Below are positions 52,629-61,276 of a DNA stretch of 64,000 nucleotides, in pieces. A program made the position numbers and the translations under genes. The notes under the pieces were generated by a model. The model worked only from the letters and a program-made list of their open reading frames with translations. It did not search any database and was not told the DNA's origin. The DNA is taken from the NCBI RefSeq assembly GCF_014192215.1, contig NZ_JACHXP010000005.1, positions 62,001 through 126,000 on the forward strand. Reading direction: 5' to 3'. The stretch is from Halomonas cerina. Lineage in GTDB: Bacteria > Pseudomonadota > Gammaproteobacteria > Pseudomonadales > Halomonadaceae. Position 1 is the first letter of the stretch. The number at the start of each line of letters is the position of its first letter.

Positions 52629-52724
52629 ATGAAACGCAAGCCCGATCTGGTCCTGGTCCTGGTCCTGCTGTTCGCTATCGGGGTCGTGGCGACCGGCTAT
52701 GCCCAGGCGCTGTCGGGCAGCTAA
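52629..52724 (+). CDS. Small single-pass membrane protein of unknown function
   Basis: A 31-residue frame with MKRKPD, then a hydrophobic segment LVLVLVLLFAIGVVATGYA and a short QALSGS tail. AAGGAAG lies about 6 bp before the ATG, a good ribosome site. It is not part of ilvA (185 bp away) and a hairpin follows at 52758. I do not recognise a family. It could be a small stress or membrane peptide. Confidence 0.6.
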   Translation: MKRKPDLVLVLVLLFAIGVVATGYAQALSGS

Positions 52725-52757
52725 GCTTTCGCCGAGCCCCCGGCTCCGGGATGACAA

Positions 52758-52788
52758 GAGGCGGCCGATGCCACGCATCGGCCGCCTC
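52758..52788. terminator. Hairpin between the small peptide gene and fau
   Basis: GAGGCGGCCGATG (52758-52770), CCACG loop, CATCGGCCGCCTC (52776-52788): 13-bp stem between two convergent genes. No strong T tract, so termination is likely but not certain. Confidence 0.6.
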
Positions 52789-52815
52789 GTGCGTGTTGGC
52801 AACGCGTCATGGGGA

Positions 52816-53451
52816 TCAGGGTCGGACCACCCGAATGTCGCTGACGATGGCATCCAGCGGCACGTCCCAGGGCGCGGCAGGCAGGCGTTCGACACGCTGG
52901 CAGTCATGGGCCAGGCCGATCAGCCGGGGACGCGGGCCACCTTCCCGGGTGAAGGCCAGGGTCCGGTCGTAGAAGCCTCCGCCCATGCCCATGCGCTGAC
53001 CCGTCTCGTCGAAGCCCACCAGCGGCAGCAGGATCACGTCCAGTGCCCAGGCCGGCAAGCGGCGGGCACGATGGGCGCCATGCTGGGTGCAGGGCTCGGG
53101 GATGCCGAAGCGGTTGCTCACCATGGGGGTGCCGGCATGGTAATGGACGAACCACAAGGCGTTATGGGTGAGCGGCTTGAGGACCGGCAGGTAGACCTTG
53201 GTACGGCGGCGCGTCAACAGCCAGGGGATCAACGGCCTGGGATCGATCTCGCTGTCGTTGGGCAGGTAGAGGGCGACCCGGTGTGCCCGACGAACCTCGG
53301 GAAGCTGGCGCAGGCGATGGCAGAGCCGCATGGCGGCATCGCGCTGCTGCCGGCGAGTCAGGTGTTGGCGGCGGCGCCGCAGCTCTCGCCGCAAGGCGCG
53401 TCGGGCGGCGTCACGGGAGGCGTGGGCGGCGGTATCCTGCATGTGGGTCAT
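52816..53451 (-). CDS. fau: 5-formyltetrahydrofolate cyclo-ligase
   Basis: A 211-residue protein (YgfA family) that returns 5-formyl-THF to the folate pool using ATP. The C-terminal GQRMGMGGGFYDRTL is the hallmark, with LPLVGFDETG before it. The N-terminus is Arg-rich (ALRRELRRRRQHL). Start MTHMQDTAAH (53451) or MQDTAAH (53442). It lies just after the 6S RNA, as in E. coli. Confidence 0.93.
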   Translation of the reverse strand: MTHMQDTAAHASRDAARRALRRELRRRRQHLTRRQQRDAAMRLCHRLRQLPEVRRAHRVALYLPNDSEIDPRPLIPWLLTRRRTKVYLPVLKPLTHNALWFVHYHAGTPMVSNRFGIPEPCTQHGAHRARRLPAWALDVILLPLVGFDETGQRMGMGGGFYDRTLAFTREGGPRPRLIGLAHDCQRVERLPAAPWDVPLDAIVSDIRVVRP

Positions 53452-53460
53452 GTCGGATGA

Positions 53461-53643
53461 GGTTCCCCAGAGTGCCGCTGTCGTTCTGGCCCTTGAACCC
53501 ATTGGTTCAAGGTGGGTGGCCGCAGCCGAACCGTCAGGCTTTCCGTCGCACGGACATGCACACGGGTCCGGCTAGCATGTGGCCCCCTGGGTATTGCGCA
53601 TAGGCTCGAGGGACGATAACGACTGGCAAACACCCCAGGGAAC
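53461..53643 (-). ncRNA. ssrS: 6S RNA
   Basis: On the minus strand between zapA and fau, the conserved genomic place of 6S RNA. The segment CTTGAACCAATGGGTTCAAG (53510-53491 region) matches the hairpin of E. coli 6S RNA. The ends GTTCCCTGGGG and CTCTGGGGAACC can close the long stem. Length is about 183 nt (E. coli 184). It mimics an open promoter and binds sigma-70 RNA polymerase. Ends are approximate, within about 5 nt. Confidence 0.88.
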
Positions 53644-53649
53644 TTCTTC

Positions 53650-53678
53650 ATCCTACCAGAGGCAGCGGGACAGGCCAA
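53650..53678 (-). promoter_or_regulatory. 6S RNA promoter
   Basis: TTGGCC (53678-53673), 17-bp spacer, TAGGAT (53655-53650), 6 nt before the inferred 5' end of 6S RNA. Confidence 0.7.
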
Positions 53679-53699
53679 AGGGCTGATCAGTTTGCGCAT

Positions 53700-53999
53700 C
53701 TAGCGCTTCGGCTCATCGGCTAGAACCTGGTCGAGGCGCTCGCTGAGCACACTCAGGCTGCGCTCCCCGTCGCGCTGCGTGTCGAGGGTCTCGAGCAACT
53801 CGTGGGTGATGTTCAAGGCGGCCATGATCGCGATCTTCTCCCGGTCGATCACCTTGCCCTGGGCATGAATGCCCGCCATGGCCCGGTCCAGATAGCGGGC
53901 GGCCCGCTCGAGCTTGTCCTGCTGGTCGGGCGGACAGGCGATCGTGTAGTGGCGCTCGAGCAGGGTGATCTCGGTGGTCGGCCGCGTGGGCTCGGTCAT
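53700..53999 (-). CDS. zapA: Cell division protein ZapA
   Basis: A 99-residue protein with an N-terminal beta domain (ITLLERHYTIACPPDQQDKL) and a C-terminal coiled coil (KIAIMAALNITHELLETL). It bundles FtsZ filaments at the division ring. The order ygfB-zapA-6S-fau matches E. coli. The start MTEPTRPTTE at 53999 is taken; upstream codons overlap the promoter region shared with ygfB. Confidence 0.93.
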   Translation of the reverse strand: MTEPTRPTTEITLLERHYTIACPPDQQDKLERAARYLDRAMAGIHAQGKVIDREKIAIMAALNITHELLETLDTQRDGERSLSVLSERLDQVLADEPKR

Positions 54000-54165
54000 G
54001 GCAGGCTCCGGCGAGAACCAGTGGAGGCAGGCACCGAGGTGCGCGCCGAGGGGGCGCGATGCGGTACCATCGGCCCGGTGAATGCCAGCCACTATAAGAG
54101 AGCCGTTTGCGGACGGTCAACGCGCGAGACGCGCACCTTCCCGGCGGCCCATCACGGATATCTCC

Positions 54166-54747
54166 ATGTCACTGATCAACGAACGCCAGGACTTCGCCAC
54201 CATCGCCGACACCTTTCTGCTGCATGGCAGCATGCAGTCACCGGCCTTCCTCGACGGTCGCCTGTGTGCCGCCCTCGCCCTGCACGACCTCTCCGCCGAG
54301 GCCTGGCTCGAGGAGGTCTGCCTGAGCCTCGGGGTCGAGCAGCCCCGTGATGCACTCAGTGCCGAGCGCCTGCTGGGTTGGCGCCGCCAGACCCTGGAGG
54401 CGCTCTCCGGCAGCGAGCTCAACTTCGAGCCGCTGCTGCCCGATGAGCTCTTCTCGCTGGCTGAGCGAGCCCAGGGACTCAAGGAGTGGACCCTGGGCTT
54501 TCTCGAGGTGGTGCAGGATGCCGGTGATGCACCTCGGCGTGACTGGTCGGCCGCGCTGCGCGAGGCCCTCGAGGATCTCGAGGGCCTCGCCGTCATCGAC
54601 ACCGATATCGACGACAGCGCCGAGAACGAGAATGATCTCTTCGCCCTGACCGAGCACGCGCGGATGGCGGCCATGCTGCTCTACACCGAGCAGCATCCCG
54701 GCCAGCCCCAGGTGGAGCAGGTCGATACGCCGCCGACGCACCACTGA
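54166..54747 (+). CDS. ygfB: UPF0149 family protein YgfB
   Basis: A 193-residue helical, acidic protein beginning MSLINERQDFATIAD. It is the YgfB/UPF0149 family, which lies divergent from zapA and upstream of pepP in many gammaproteobacteria. DDSAENENDLFALTEHARMA is a typical segment. In Pseudomonas YgfB modulates ampDh3 expression; function here is unknown. Confidence 0.9.
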   Translation: MSLINERQDFATIADTFLLHGSMQSPAFLDGRLCAALALHDLSAEAWLEEVCLSLGVEQPRDALSAERLLGWRRQTLEALSGSELNFEPLLPDELFSLAERAQGLKEWTLGFLEVVQDAGDAPRRDWSAALREALEDLEGLAVIDTDIDDSAENENDLFALTEHARMAAMLLYTEQHPGQPQVEQVDTPPTHH

Positions 54748-54790
54748 GCCGAGCCGTTCTCGCCTCACCCCCTGCCGACAAGGAGCCCCG

Positions 54791-56128
54791 ATGCTGCCTG
54801 ACACTCTCCCCCGTCCTGCCCCGATCACCAACGACGAGTACCATGCCCGTCGCCAGGCGCTGATGTCGCGGCTACCCGCCGACAGCGCGGTGCTGCTGCC
54901 CGGCGCGTCTCTGGTCACCCGTTCCCGGGACAGCGAGTATCCCTTCCGCCAGAACAGTGACTTCCACTACCTGACCGGCTTCCCCGAGCCCGAGGCCCTG
55001 CTGGTGCTGCTGCCCGGCCGCGAGGCCGGCGAGTGCGTGCTGTTCTGCCTGGATCGCGATCCGGCCTTAGAGGCCTGGACCGGTATCCGCCAGGGTGCCG
55101 AGGGCGCCGTACGCGAGCATGGCGTCGACCAGGCGTACGAGAATGCCGAGCGCGACGAGCGCCTCGTCGCGCTGCTCGATGGCCGCCATACCCTCTACCT
55201 GCCGCTGGACGATGGCGAGGCCCTGGCCCTGGCCGAGTCGCTGCGCGGCGAGCTGGCCCGGCGGGCACGTCGCGGCGCCGTGGCCCCCTCGGCCCTGGCC
55301 GACGTGAGCGCTCACCTCCATGAGCAGCGTCTGGTCAAGAGTGCGGCGGAGCTGGCGCTGCTGCGCCACGCCGGTGAGATCTCCGCCCGGGCCCACCGGC
55401 GGGCCATGCGCACGGCGCGCCCCGGGCTCACCGAGTATCAGTTGCAGGCGGAACTCGAGCACGAGTTCCACTGGCAGGGCAGCAGTGCCCCGGCCTACGC
55501 CAGCATCGTCGGTGGCGGCGCCAATGCCTGTGTGCTGCACTATGTTGAGAACCGCGCCCCGCTGCGCGAGGGGGAGCTGGTGCTGATCGACGCCGGGGCC
55601 GAGTTCGACCTCTATGCCGGCGACATCACGCGGACCTTCCCGGTCGATGGGCGCTTCGATGAGGCCCAGCGCGCGCTCTACGAGGTGGTGCTGGCGGCGC
55701 AGGAGCGAGCCATCGAGGCCGTCCGTCCCGGCGCGACCCTGGCCGAGGTGCATGACGGCGTGGTGCATGACCTGACGGCCGGGCTGATCCGCCTGGGCCT
55801 GCTCGAGGGGGAAGTCCAGGCCCGCATCGATGACGGCAGCTACAAGCGCTTCTACCTGCACTCTACCTCTCACTGGCTGGGCCTCGACGTCCATGACGTC
55901 GGCGGCTACCGCCGCCAGGGCGAGCCGCGCTCCCTCGTCCCGGGCATGGTGCTCACCGTGGAGCCGGGCCTCTACCTGCCGGATGACCCTGACATTCCCG
56001 AGGCCTTCCGGGGCATCGGCATCCGCATCGAGGACGATGTGGCGGTGACCGCCGAGGGGCATGAGGTGTTTACCGCCACGGTGCCCAAACGAGTGGCCGA
56101 TATCGAGGCCCTGATGATCAAGAAATGA
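54791..56128 (+). CDS. pepP: Xaa-Pro aminopeptidase
   Basis: A 445-residue metallopeptidase (M24B). It has an N-terminal creatinase-like domain and a C-terminal pita-bread domain. The metal-ligand Asp, Asp, His, Glu and Glu occur in LIDAGAEFDLYAGDITRTFP, HWLGLDVHDVG, TVEPGLY and RIEDDV. It removes an N-terminal residue followed by proline. AAGGAG lies before the ATG. The order ygfB-pepP-ubiH-ubiI is conserved. Confidence 0.95.
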   Translation: MLPDTLPRPAPITNDEYHARRQALMSRLPADSAVLLPGASLVTRSRDSEYPFRQNSDFHYLTGFPEPEALLVLLPGREAGECVLFCLDRDPALEAWTGIRQGAEGAVREHGVDQAYENAERDERLVALLDGRHTLYLPLDDGEALALAESLRGELARRARRGAVAPSALADVSAHLHEQRLVKSAAELALLRHAGEISARAHRRAMRTARPGLTEYQLQAELEHEFHWQGSSAPAYASIVGGGANACVLHYVENRAPLREGELVLIDAGAEFDLYAGDITRTFPVDGRFDEAQRALYEVVLAAQERAIEAVRPGATLAEVHDGVVHDLTAGLIRLGLLEGEVQARIDDGSYKRFYLHSTSHWLGLDVHDVGGYRRQGEPRSLVPGMVLTVEPGLYLPDDPDIPEAFRGIGIRIEDDVAVTAEGHEVFTATVPKRVADIEALMIKK

Positions 56129-56162
56129 GCGATCCGAAATCCATGCGACAGGTCATTATGTA

Positions 56163-57404
56163 ATGTACGTTACGAATGAAATGGAGCCCGAGTGTGGCGA
56201 CGCGGCGGTCCGGCGGGTGGATATCGCGATCATCGGTGGCGGCCTGGTCGGGGCCAGCCTGGGTTGTGCCCTGGCCCCCCTGATCCGCCGCTCGGGGCTC
56301 TCGGTGGCGGTGATCGAGGCCGCCCCGCTGCGTGAGCGACTCGAGGTCCCCTGGCAGCCCAGCTTCGATGTCCGGGCCAGCGCCATCGCCGAAGGCTCCG
56401 CACGGCACTTCGCCGAGATGGGGGTGTGGCCGGCCCTGCGCGAGCAGGCCGGGACGATCCGCTGCATCCACGTCAGCGAGCAGCGTCGCCTGGGCGTGAC
56501 GCGGTTGCGGGCCGAGGAACTGGGCGTGGACGCCCTGGGGCACGTGATCCCCAATGCCTGGATGGGGCGCGTGCTGCATCGCCGCCTGGCCGAACTGCCC
56601 CTCGCCTGGCACTGCCCGGCCCGGGTCGAGGCGATCCTGCCGCAGGCGGACGGCCACCGCCTGGCGCTCTCGGATGACAGCTTGCTCGAGGCCGGGTTGA
56701 CGGTGCTCGCCGACGGCGGACGCTCGGGGCTCAAGGAGCGACTGGGCATCGAAAGCCACGAGCGGCCCTATGCACAGATGGCGCTGGTCGCCACGCTGGC
56801 ACTCGGCCGCCCCCACAACGGGGTCGCCTACGAGCGGTTTACCACGGCGGGCCCCATCGCCCTGCTGCCCCTGAAAGGGCAGGCCATGGAGCTGGTCTGG
56901 ACTCACCAGGCCGGCGAGGAGCGCCGCCGCCTGGCCCTGAGTGACGGCGCCTTCCTCGCCGAACTGCAGGCGGCCTTCGGTGATCGGGCCGGTCACTTCC
57001 GGCGGGTCGGGACGCGGCATGCCTACCCGCTGTCACTGGTCACGGCCCGGGAGCGGGTGCGCCCGGGCCTGGCGGTGCTGGGCAATGCGGCCCATTCACT
57101 GCACCCGGTCGCCGGCCAGGGGTTCAACCTGGCGCTGCGCGGGGTGATGGATCTGGTGGCCGCCATCGAGGCGGGCAGCGATCGGCGAGACGCGCCGGGC
57201 AGCACGGCGACGCTGCATGACTTCGAGCGACGTCGTGAGGCGGATCGGCACAATGTCACCCGCTTCAGCGACGGCCTGGTGCGCCTGTTCGGCATCGACC
57301 ATCCGCTGCTCTCCCATGCCCGGGCCGCGGGGCTGGTCGGCCTCAACCTGGTCGGGCCGCTGCGACGCAGCCTGGCGAGACGGGCCATGGGACTGGAGCG
57401 ATAA
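56163..57404 (+). CDS. ubiH: 2-octaprenyl-6-methoxyphenol hydroxylase
   Basis: A 413-residue flavin monooxygenase of ubiquinone synthesis: FAD motif VDIAIIGGGLVGASLGCAL near residue 20 and the GNAAHSLHPVAGQGFNLALRG ribose-binding motif. Substrate specificity rests on the position before ubiI, as in E. coli. The start at 56163 lacks a ribosome site; ATG 56181 is possible. Confidence 0.9.
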   Translation: MYVTNEMEPECGDAAVRRVDIAIIGGGLVGASLGCALAPLIRRSGLSVAVIEAAPLRERLEVPWQPSFDVRASAIAEGSARHFAEMGVWPALREQAGTIRCIHVSEQRRLGVTRLRAEELGVDALGHVIPNAWMGRVLHRRLAELPLAWHCPARVEAILPQADGHRLALSDDSLLEAGLTVLADGGRSGLKERLGIESHERPYAQMALVATLALGRPHNGVAYERFTTAGPIALLPLKGQAMELVWTHQAGEERRRLALSDGAFLAELQAAFGDRAGHFRRVGTRHAYPLSLVTARERVRPGLAVLGNAAHSLHPVAGQGFNLALRGVMDLVAAIEAGSDRRDAPGSTATLHDFERRREADRHNVTRFSDGLVRLFGIDHPLLSHARAAGLVGLNLVGPLRRSLARRAMGLER

Positions 57405-57465
57405 GTGCTGAAGCGCCGCGAGACGAGAACAGGGACGACTGGGAAACTGAAGAGGCGAGAGCGAC

Positions 57466-58713
57466 ATGGCAGCAGGGCAGGAGCGGCCGGCGAGCCGCTA
57501 TGAGGTGATTATCGTGGGGGGCGGCATGGTGGGTGCTGTGCTGGCCTGCCTGCTGGGCCGGGAAGGGCTGGAGGTGGCCCTGGTGGATGCCCGCGAGACG
57601 CCGCTTTCGGCCGACGCCGTGGGGCGGGGCCGACCCGCGAGGCGGGTCAGTGCCCTGACGCCGGTCTCGCAGCGGCTGCTCGAGGGGCTCGGTGCCTGGG
57701 AGTGGATGCAGGCTCGCCGGGTCACCCCCTACCGCTTCATGCGGGTCTGGGATGGCGAGGGCACCGGCGAGGTGGGCTTCTCCGCCGACCAGGCCGGGCT
57801 GCCGGTGCTGGGCCATATCGTCGAGAACGACGTCGTCCTGGCGGCCCTCGAAAGGCGGCTGGCCGGGCTGCCGGCCGTGACGCCGTGGCTCGGTGCGCGC
57901 GTCGAGGGTCTCGAGACGCTAGCCGGGGGGCATGAGGTGGCGCTGGCCGATGGCCGCCGCTTGGTTGCGCCGCTGGTGGTGGCCGCGGACGGGGCCCGCT
58001 CGGCCCTGCGGCAGCTGGCCGGCATCGAGGTCGCCGCCCGGGATACCGGCCAGGTGGCCGTGGTCACCACGGTGCGCACGGAGCATCGCCACGGCGGCGT
58101 GGCGCGTCAGGTCTTCCTGCCCACCGGGCCCCTGGCCTTCCTGCCGCTGACCGTGGACGGCGAGGACCGCTACTGCTCCATCGTCTGGTCCACCTCGCCC
58201 GAGGAGGCCGAGCGGCTGACGGCCGCGAGTGCCGAGGCGCTGGGGGAGGCGCTGGCGACGGCCGTCGGGCAGCGGCTCGGCGAGGTCGAGGTGATCGACA
58301 CGGCCCTGGCCGTGCCGCTTGTCCAGCGCCATGCCCGCCACTATGTGCAGTCCGGCCTGGCCCTGGTGGGGGACGCCGCCCACAGCATCCACCCGCTGGC
58401 GGGACAGGGCGTCAACCTGGGGCTGATGGACGCGGCCGTGCTGGCCGAGGAGCTGGTTGCGGCCCGGCGGCGCGGGGTGCCGCTGGGGGAGCTGCGGCTG
58501 CTGTCGCGCTACGCACGCCGGCGGCGCGGCGACAACGCCGCCATGCTGGCGCTGATGGACGCCTTCCGGCTGCTGTTCGGCGCCTCGCACCCCGCCCTGA
58601 CCCTGGCCCGCAACCTGGGGCTCTCTGGGGTCGACCGGTTGACACCGCTCAAGCGACTGCTGATGCAGCAGGCGACCGGCCACCGCGGTACGCTGCCGAT
58701 GGCCTGTCGTTGA
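57466..58713 (+). CDS. ubiI: 2-octaprenylphenol hydroxylase
   Basis: A 415-residue flavin monooxygenase paralogous to the preceding ubiH: YEVIIVGGGMVGAVLACLL and GDAAHSIHPLAGQGVNLGLMD. By position (second of the pair) it is UbiI (VisC), which hydroxylates the ring at C5. GAGGCGAGAG precedes the ATG. Which step each of the two catalyses cannot be read from sequence alone. Confidence 0.88.
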   Translation: MAAGQERPASRYEVIIVGGGMVGAVLACLLGREGLEVALVDARETPLSADAVGRGRPARRVSALTPVSQRLLEGLGAWEWMQARRVTPYRFMRVWDGEGTGEVGFSADQAGLPVLGHIVENDVVLAALERRLAGLPAVTPWLGARVEGLETLAGGHEVALADGRRLVAPLVVAADGARSALRQLAGIEVAARDTGQVAVVTTVRTEHRHGGVARQVFLPTGPLAFLPLTVDGEDRYCSIVWSTSPEEAERLTAASAEALGEALATAVGQRLGEVEVIDTALAVPLVQRHARHYVQSGLALVGDAAHSIHPLAGQGVNLGLMDAAVLAEELVAARRRGVPLGELRLLSRYARRRRGDNAAMLALMDAFRLLFGASHPALTLARNLGLSGVDRLTPLKRLLMQQATGHRGTLPMACR

Positions 58714-58732
58714 GACAGGCCGCCGCGACGGC

Positions 58733-60031
58733 TCAGCCGTCGCGGCGGGCCTCGAGCACGTTCAGTGCCTTGAGCAGATTGAGCGCTTCGCCGAGCTGAT
58801 AGTCCTCCCGTAGTCGCTCGCTCATCTCGCCGCGCCGGCGGCGATCTTCTCCGGCATCCAGGTGGCCTTCCAGATCGGCCTCCCGGACCTGCAGGCCATT
58901 GCCCTCGGCTACCTCCAGCCGCCCCCGGACCACCTCCACGTCGGGGGCGATGCCTTGGGCCTGGATCGAGCGGCCGCCGGGCGTGAAGTAGAGCGCGGTG
59001 GTCAGCTTGAGGCCCTCGTCGTTGCCTAGCGGCATGATCTGCTGTACCGACCCCTTGCCGAAGCTCTCGGTGCCCATCACCACGCCGCGGCGCTGATCCT
59101 GCAGGGCGCCGGCGACGATCTCGGCGGCCGAGGCGCTGCCGCCATTGATCAGCACCACCAGGGGCACGTCCGGGGCGGTGGTCTCTGAACTGGCCGAGAA
59201 GCTCATCTGCGTGTCCGGGAGCCGACCTTCGGTGTACACGATCAGGCCGCTGTCGAGGAAGGCATCGGCGACGTCGACCGCGGCCTGCAGCACGCCGCCG
59301 GGGTTGTTGCGCAGGTCCAGCACCAGCCCCTCGAGGGGGCCGTCCCGGGTCAGGGCCGCGAGGGCATCGACCACCTGCTCGCCGGTGCGGGCCTGGAACT
59401 GGCTGATGCGCAGGTAGCCATAGCCGGGCTCGAGCAGTTCCTGCTTCACGCTCTCGGTGCGGATGATCTTGCGGGTCAGCTCGAGGGTGCGCGGGGCCTC
59501 CTCGCCCTGACGCAGGATGGTCAGGCGGATCGCCGTGCCGGGCGCGCCACGCATCAGGTCCACGGCCTCCTGCAGCGAGAGGCCCTCGGTCGGGGTATCG
59601 TCGATGCGCAGGATCACGTCCTGGGCCTGCAGGCCGGCCCGCGAGGCAGGGGTATCGTCGATGGGGGTGATCACGGTGAGCTGGCCGTCGCGCTTGCCCA
59701 CCTCGATGCCCACGCCGCCGAACTCGCCCTGGGTGGATTCCTGCAGGCTCTGGTAGGCCGCCTGGTCCAGGTAGGTGGAGTGCGGGTCCAGCTCGCTGAG
59801 CATGCCGCGCATGGCATTACGCAGCAGGGTGGCGTCGTCGATCTCCTCCACATAGGCCCGCTTGATACGCTCGAACACCTCGGCGAAGGCCTGGATCTCG
59901 GCCACCGGCAGTGGCTCGTCACCCGGGGGGGCGGCGAGGGCCGGCAGGGGCAGCGTCAACAGGGTAGCGGGCAACAGCACCGACAGCAGATGGCGCAACG
60001 CGCGGGGATGACCGGCGGGGCGTAAGGGCAT
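58733..60031 (-). CDS. ctpA: S41 family C-terminal processing protease
   Basis: A 432-residue periplasmic serine protease. A signal peptide (about 1-33, ending ALAAPPG) leads into a PDZ domain (GVGIEVGKRDGQLTV) and the S41 core. The catalytic Ser is in INGGSASAAEIV, and the Lys in FGKGSVQ. It belongs to the CtpA group that cuts murein hydrolases, and lies next to envC, a murein hydrolase activator, as in Pseudomonas. Confidence 0.93.
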   Translation of the reverse strand: MPLRPAGHPRALRHLLSVLLPATLLTLPLPALAAPPGDEPLPVAEIQAFAEVFERIKRAYVEEIDDATLLRNAMRGMLSELDPHSTYLDQAAYQSLQESTQGEFGGVGIEVGKRDGQLTVITPIDDTPASRAGLQAQDVILRIDDTPTEGLSLQEAVDLMRGAPGTAIRLTILRQGEEAPRTLELTRKIIRTESVKQELLEPGYGYLRISQFQARTGEQVVDALAALTRDGPLEGLVLDLRNNPGGVLQAAVDVADAFLDSGLIVYTEGRLPDTQMSFSASSETTAPDVPLVVLINGGSASAAEIVAGALQDQRRGVVMGTESFGKGSVQQIMPLGNDEGLKLTTALYFTPGGRSIQAQGIAPDVEVVRGRLEVAEGNGLQVREADLEGHLDAGEDRRRRGEMSERLREDYQLGEALNLLKALNVLEARRDG

Positions 60032-60105
60032 GCAGACTCTCGCAATTCCGGTGATGACGGCCCAGCATAGCCCGGTCCCGGCCGGTGAGGGAATAGCGGG
60101 GACGG

Positions 60106-61251
60106 CTAGCGGCGGGCGATCCAGCCGCCGGGGTCGATGGGTTCGCCATCCCGGCGCACTTCGAAGTAGAGTCCCGGCGAGGCCTGACCGCCGGTGGTGC
60201 CGACCGCGCCCAGCACCTCGCCCCGGGAGACGGCCTGGCCCAGCGTGGCGGTGAAGTGCTGCAGGTGGGCGTGCAGGGTCATCACCCGGTCGCCATGGTC
60301 GATGATCAGCAGGTTGCCGAAACCACGCATCCAGTCGGCGAAGACCACCCGGCCGGCATGCACGGCCTTGACCGGGGTGCCCTCGTGGGCGCGGATCAGC
60401 AGGCCGTTGAGGTGCACGCCCGCGCCCTGCCCGAAGCGTGACGTCACCGACCCCTGCACCGGCCAGGGCAGATCGCCCCGCGTGCCGGCGATCGCCGTCG
60501 AGGGCGGGGGACGCTGCAGGCGAGCCAGGCGCTCCTGGACCTGACGCAGCACCCGCTCGGCGTGGGCCCGGTCCTGGGCCAGCGCCGTCAGGCGGGACTG
60601 TTCGCTGACAAAGCGCTCATCGAGCCTGGCGAGCAGGGCCTCGCGCGCGTCCTGCTGGGCCGCCAGCTCGCCGCTACGCCGCTCGAGCTCCACCGCCAGC
60701 GCCGTCAGGCGGTCGCGGCGGGTGCTCAGGGTACGGCGGTTGTCGGCCAGGGCCGCCTCGAGTCGGGCGAGGTCATCGAGTCGGGCATGGCGTGCCCGGG
60801 CCAGGCGATTGAGATAGGTCTGCAGGCGGTCCAGGCGGGCCGGGTCATCCTGGTTGAGCAGCAGCTTGAGCTGAGGGGTGAGGCCGAGGCGGTAGAGGGC
60901 GTCGAGCTGACGACCCAGGGCGTCGCGCTGCTCGGCGCGCTCGGCCTCCAGGGTGTCGCGCTGCGTCTCGAGCCGGGCGACCTCCGTGTCCAGGGTGCGG
61001 CGTTCGGCCTGCAGGGCATCCAGGCGCCGGTGGGTTTCGGCCAGGGCCGTCTCGATCTTGCGCAGGGCCTCGCCGGCCTCATCGCGGGCATCGCGGGTAG
61101 CAGAGAGCTCCCGCGTGGCGGCCTGGATCTGTTCGCCGATCGCGTCGAGCCGCGCCCGGGCGGCTTGCTCGTCGGGCTGGGCGGCGAGCGGCGACGCCAG
61201 GCACAGCGCCATCAGCAGCACGCTAAGCCTCGCGATACCTTGTGCTGCCAT
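60106..61251 (-). CDS. envC: Murein hydrolase activator EnvC
   Basis: A 381-residue periplasmic protein: signal peptide (to about residue 24, AQP), long coiled coil rich in Arg, Glu and Leu (25-245), then an M23/LytM domain. The first zinc motif has lost its Asp (GVHLNGLLI in place of HxxxD), so, like E. coli EnvC, it probably does not cut murein but activates amidases AmiA and AmiB. It is 25 bp downstream of gpmI and upstream of ctpA. Confidence 0.92.
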   Translation of the reverse strand: MAAQGIARLSVLLMALCLASPLAAQPDEQAARARLDAIGEQIQAATRELSATRDARDEAGEALRKIETALAETHRRLDALQAERRTLDTEVARLETQRDTLEAERAEQRDALGRQLDALYRLGLTPQLKLLLNQDDPARLDRLQTYLNRLARARHARLDDLARLEAALADNRRTLSTRRDRLTALAVELERRSGELAAQQDAREALLARLDERFVSEQSRLTALAQDRAHAERVLRQVQERLARLQRPPPSTAIAGTRGDLPWPVQGSVTSRFGQGAGVHLNGLLIRAHEGTPVKAVHAGRVVFADWMRGFGNLLIIDHGDRVMTLHAHLQHFTATLGQAVSRGEVLGAVGTTGGQASPGLYFEVRRDGEPIDPGGWIARR

Positions 61252-61276
61252 GCCCTGGCCTCCTTGCCGCTCGGCG

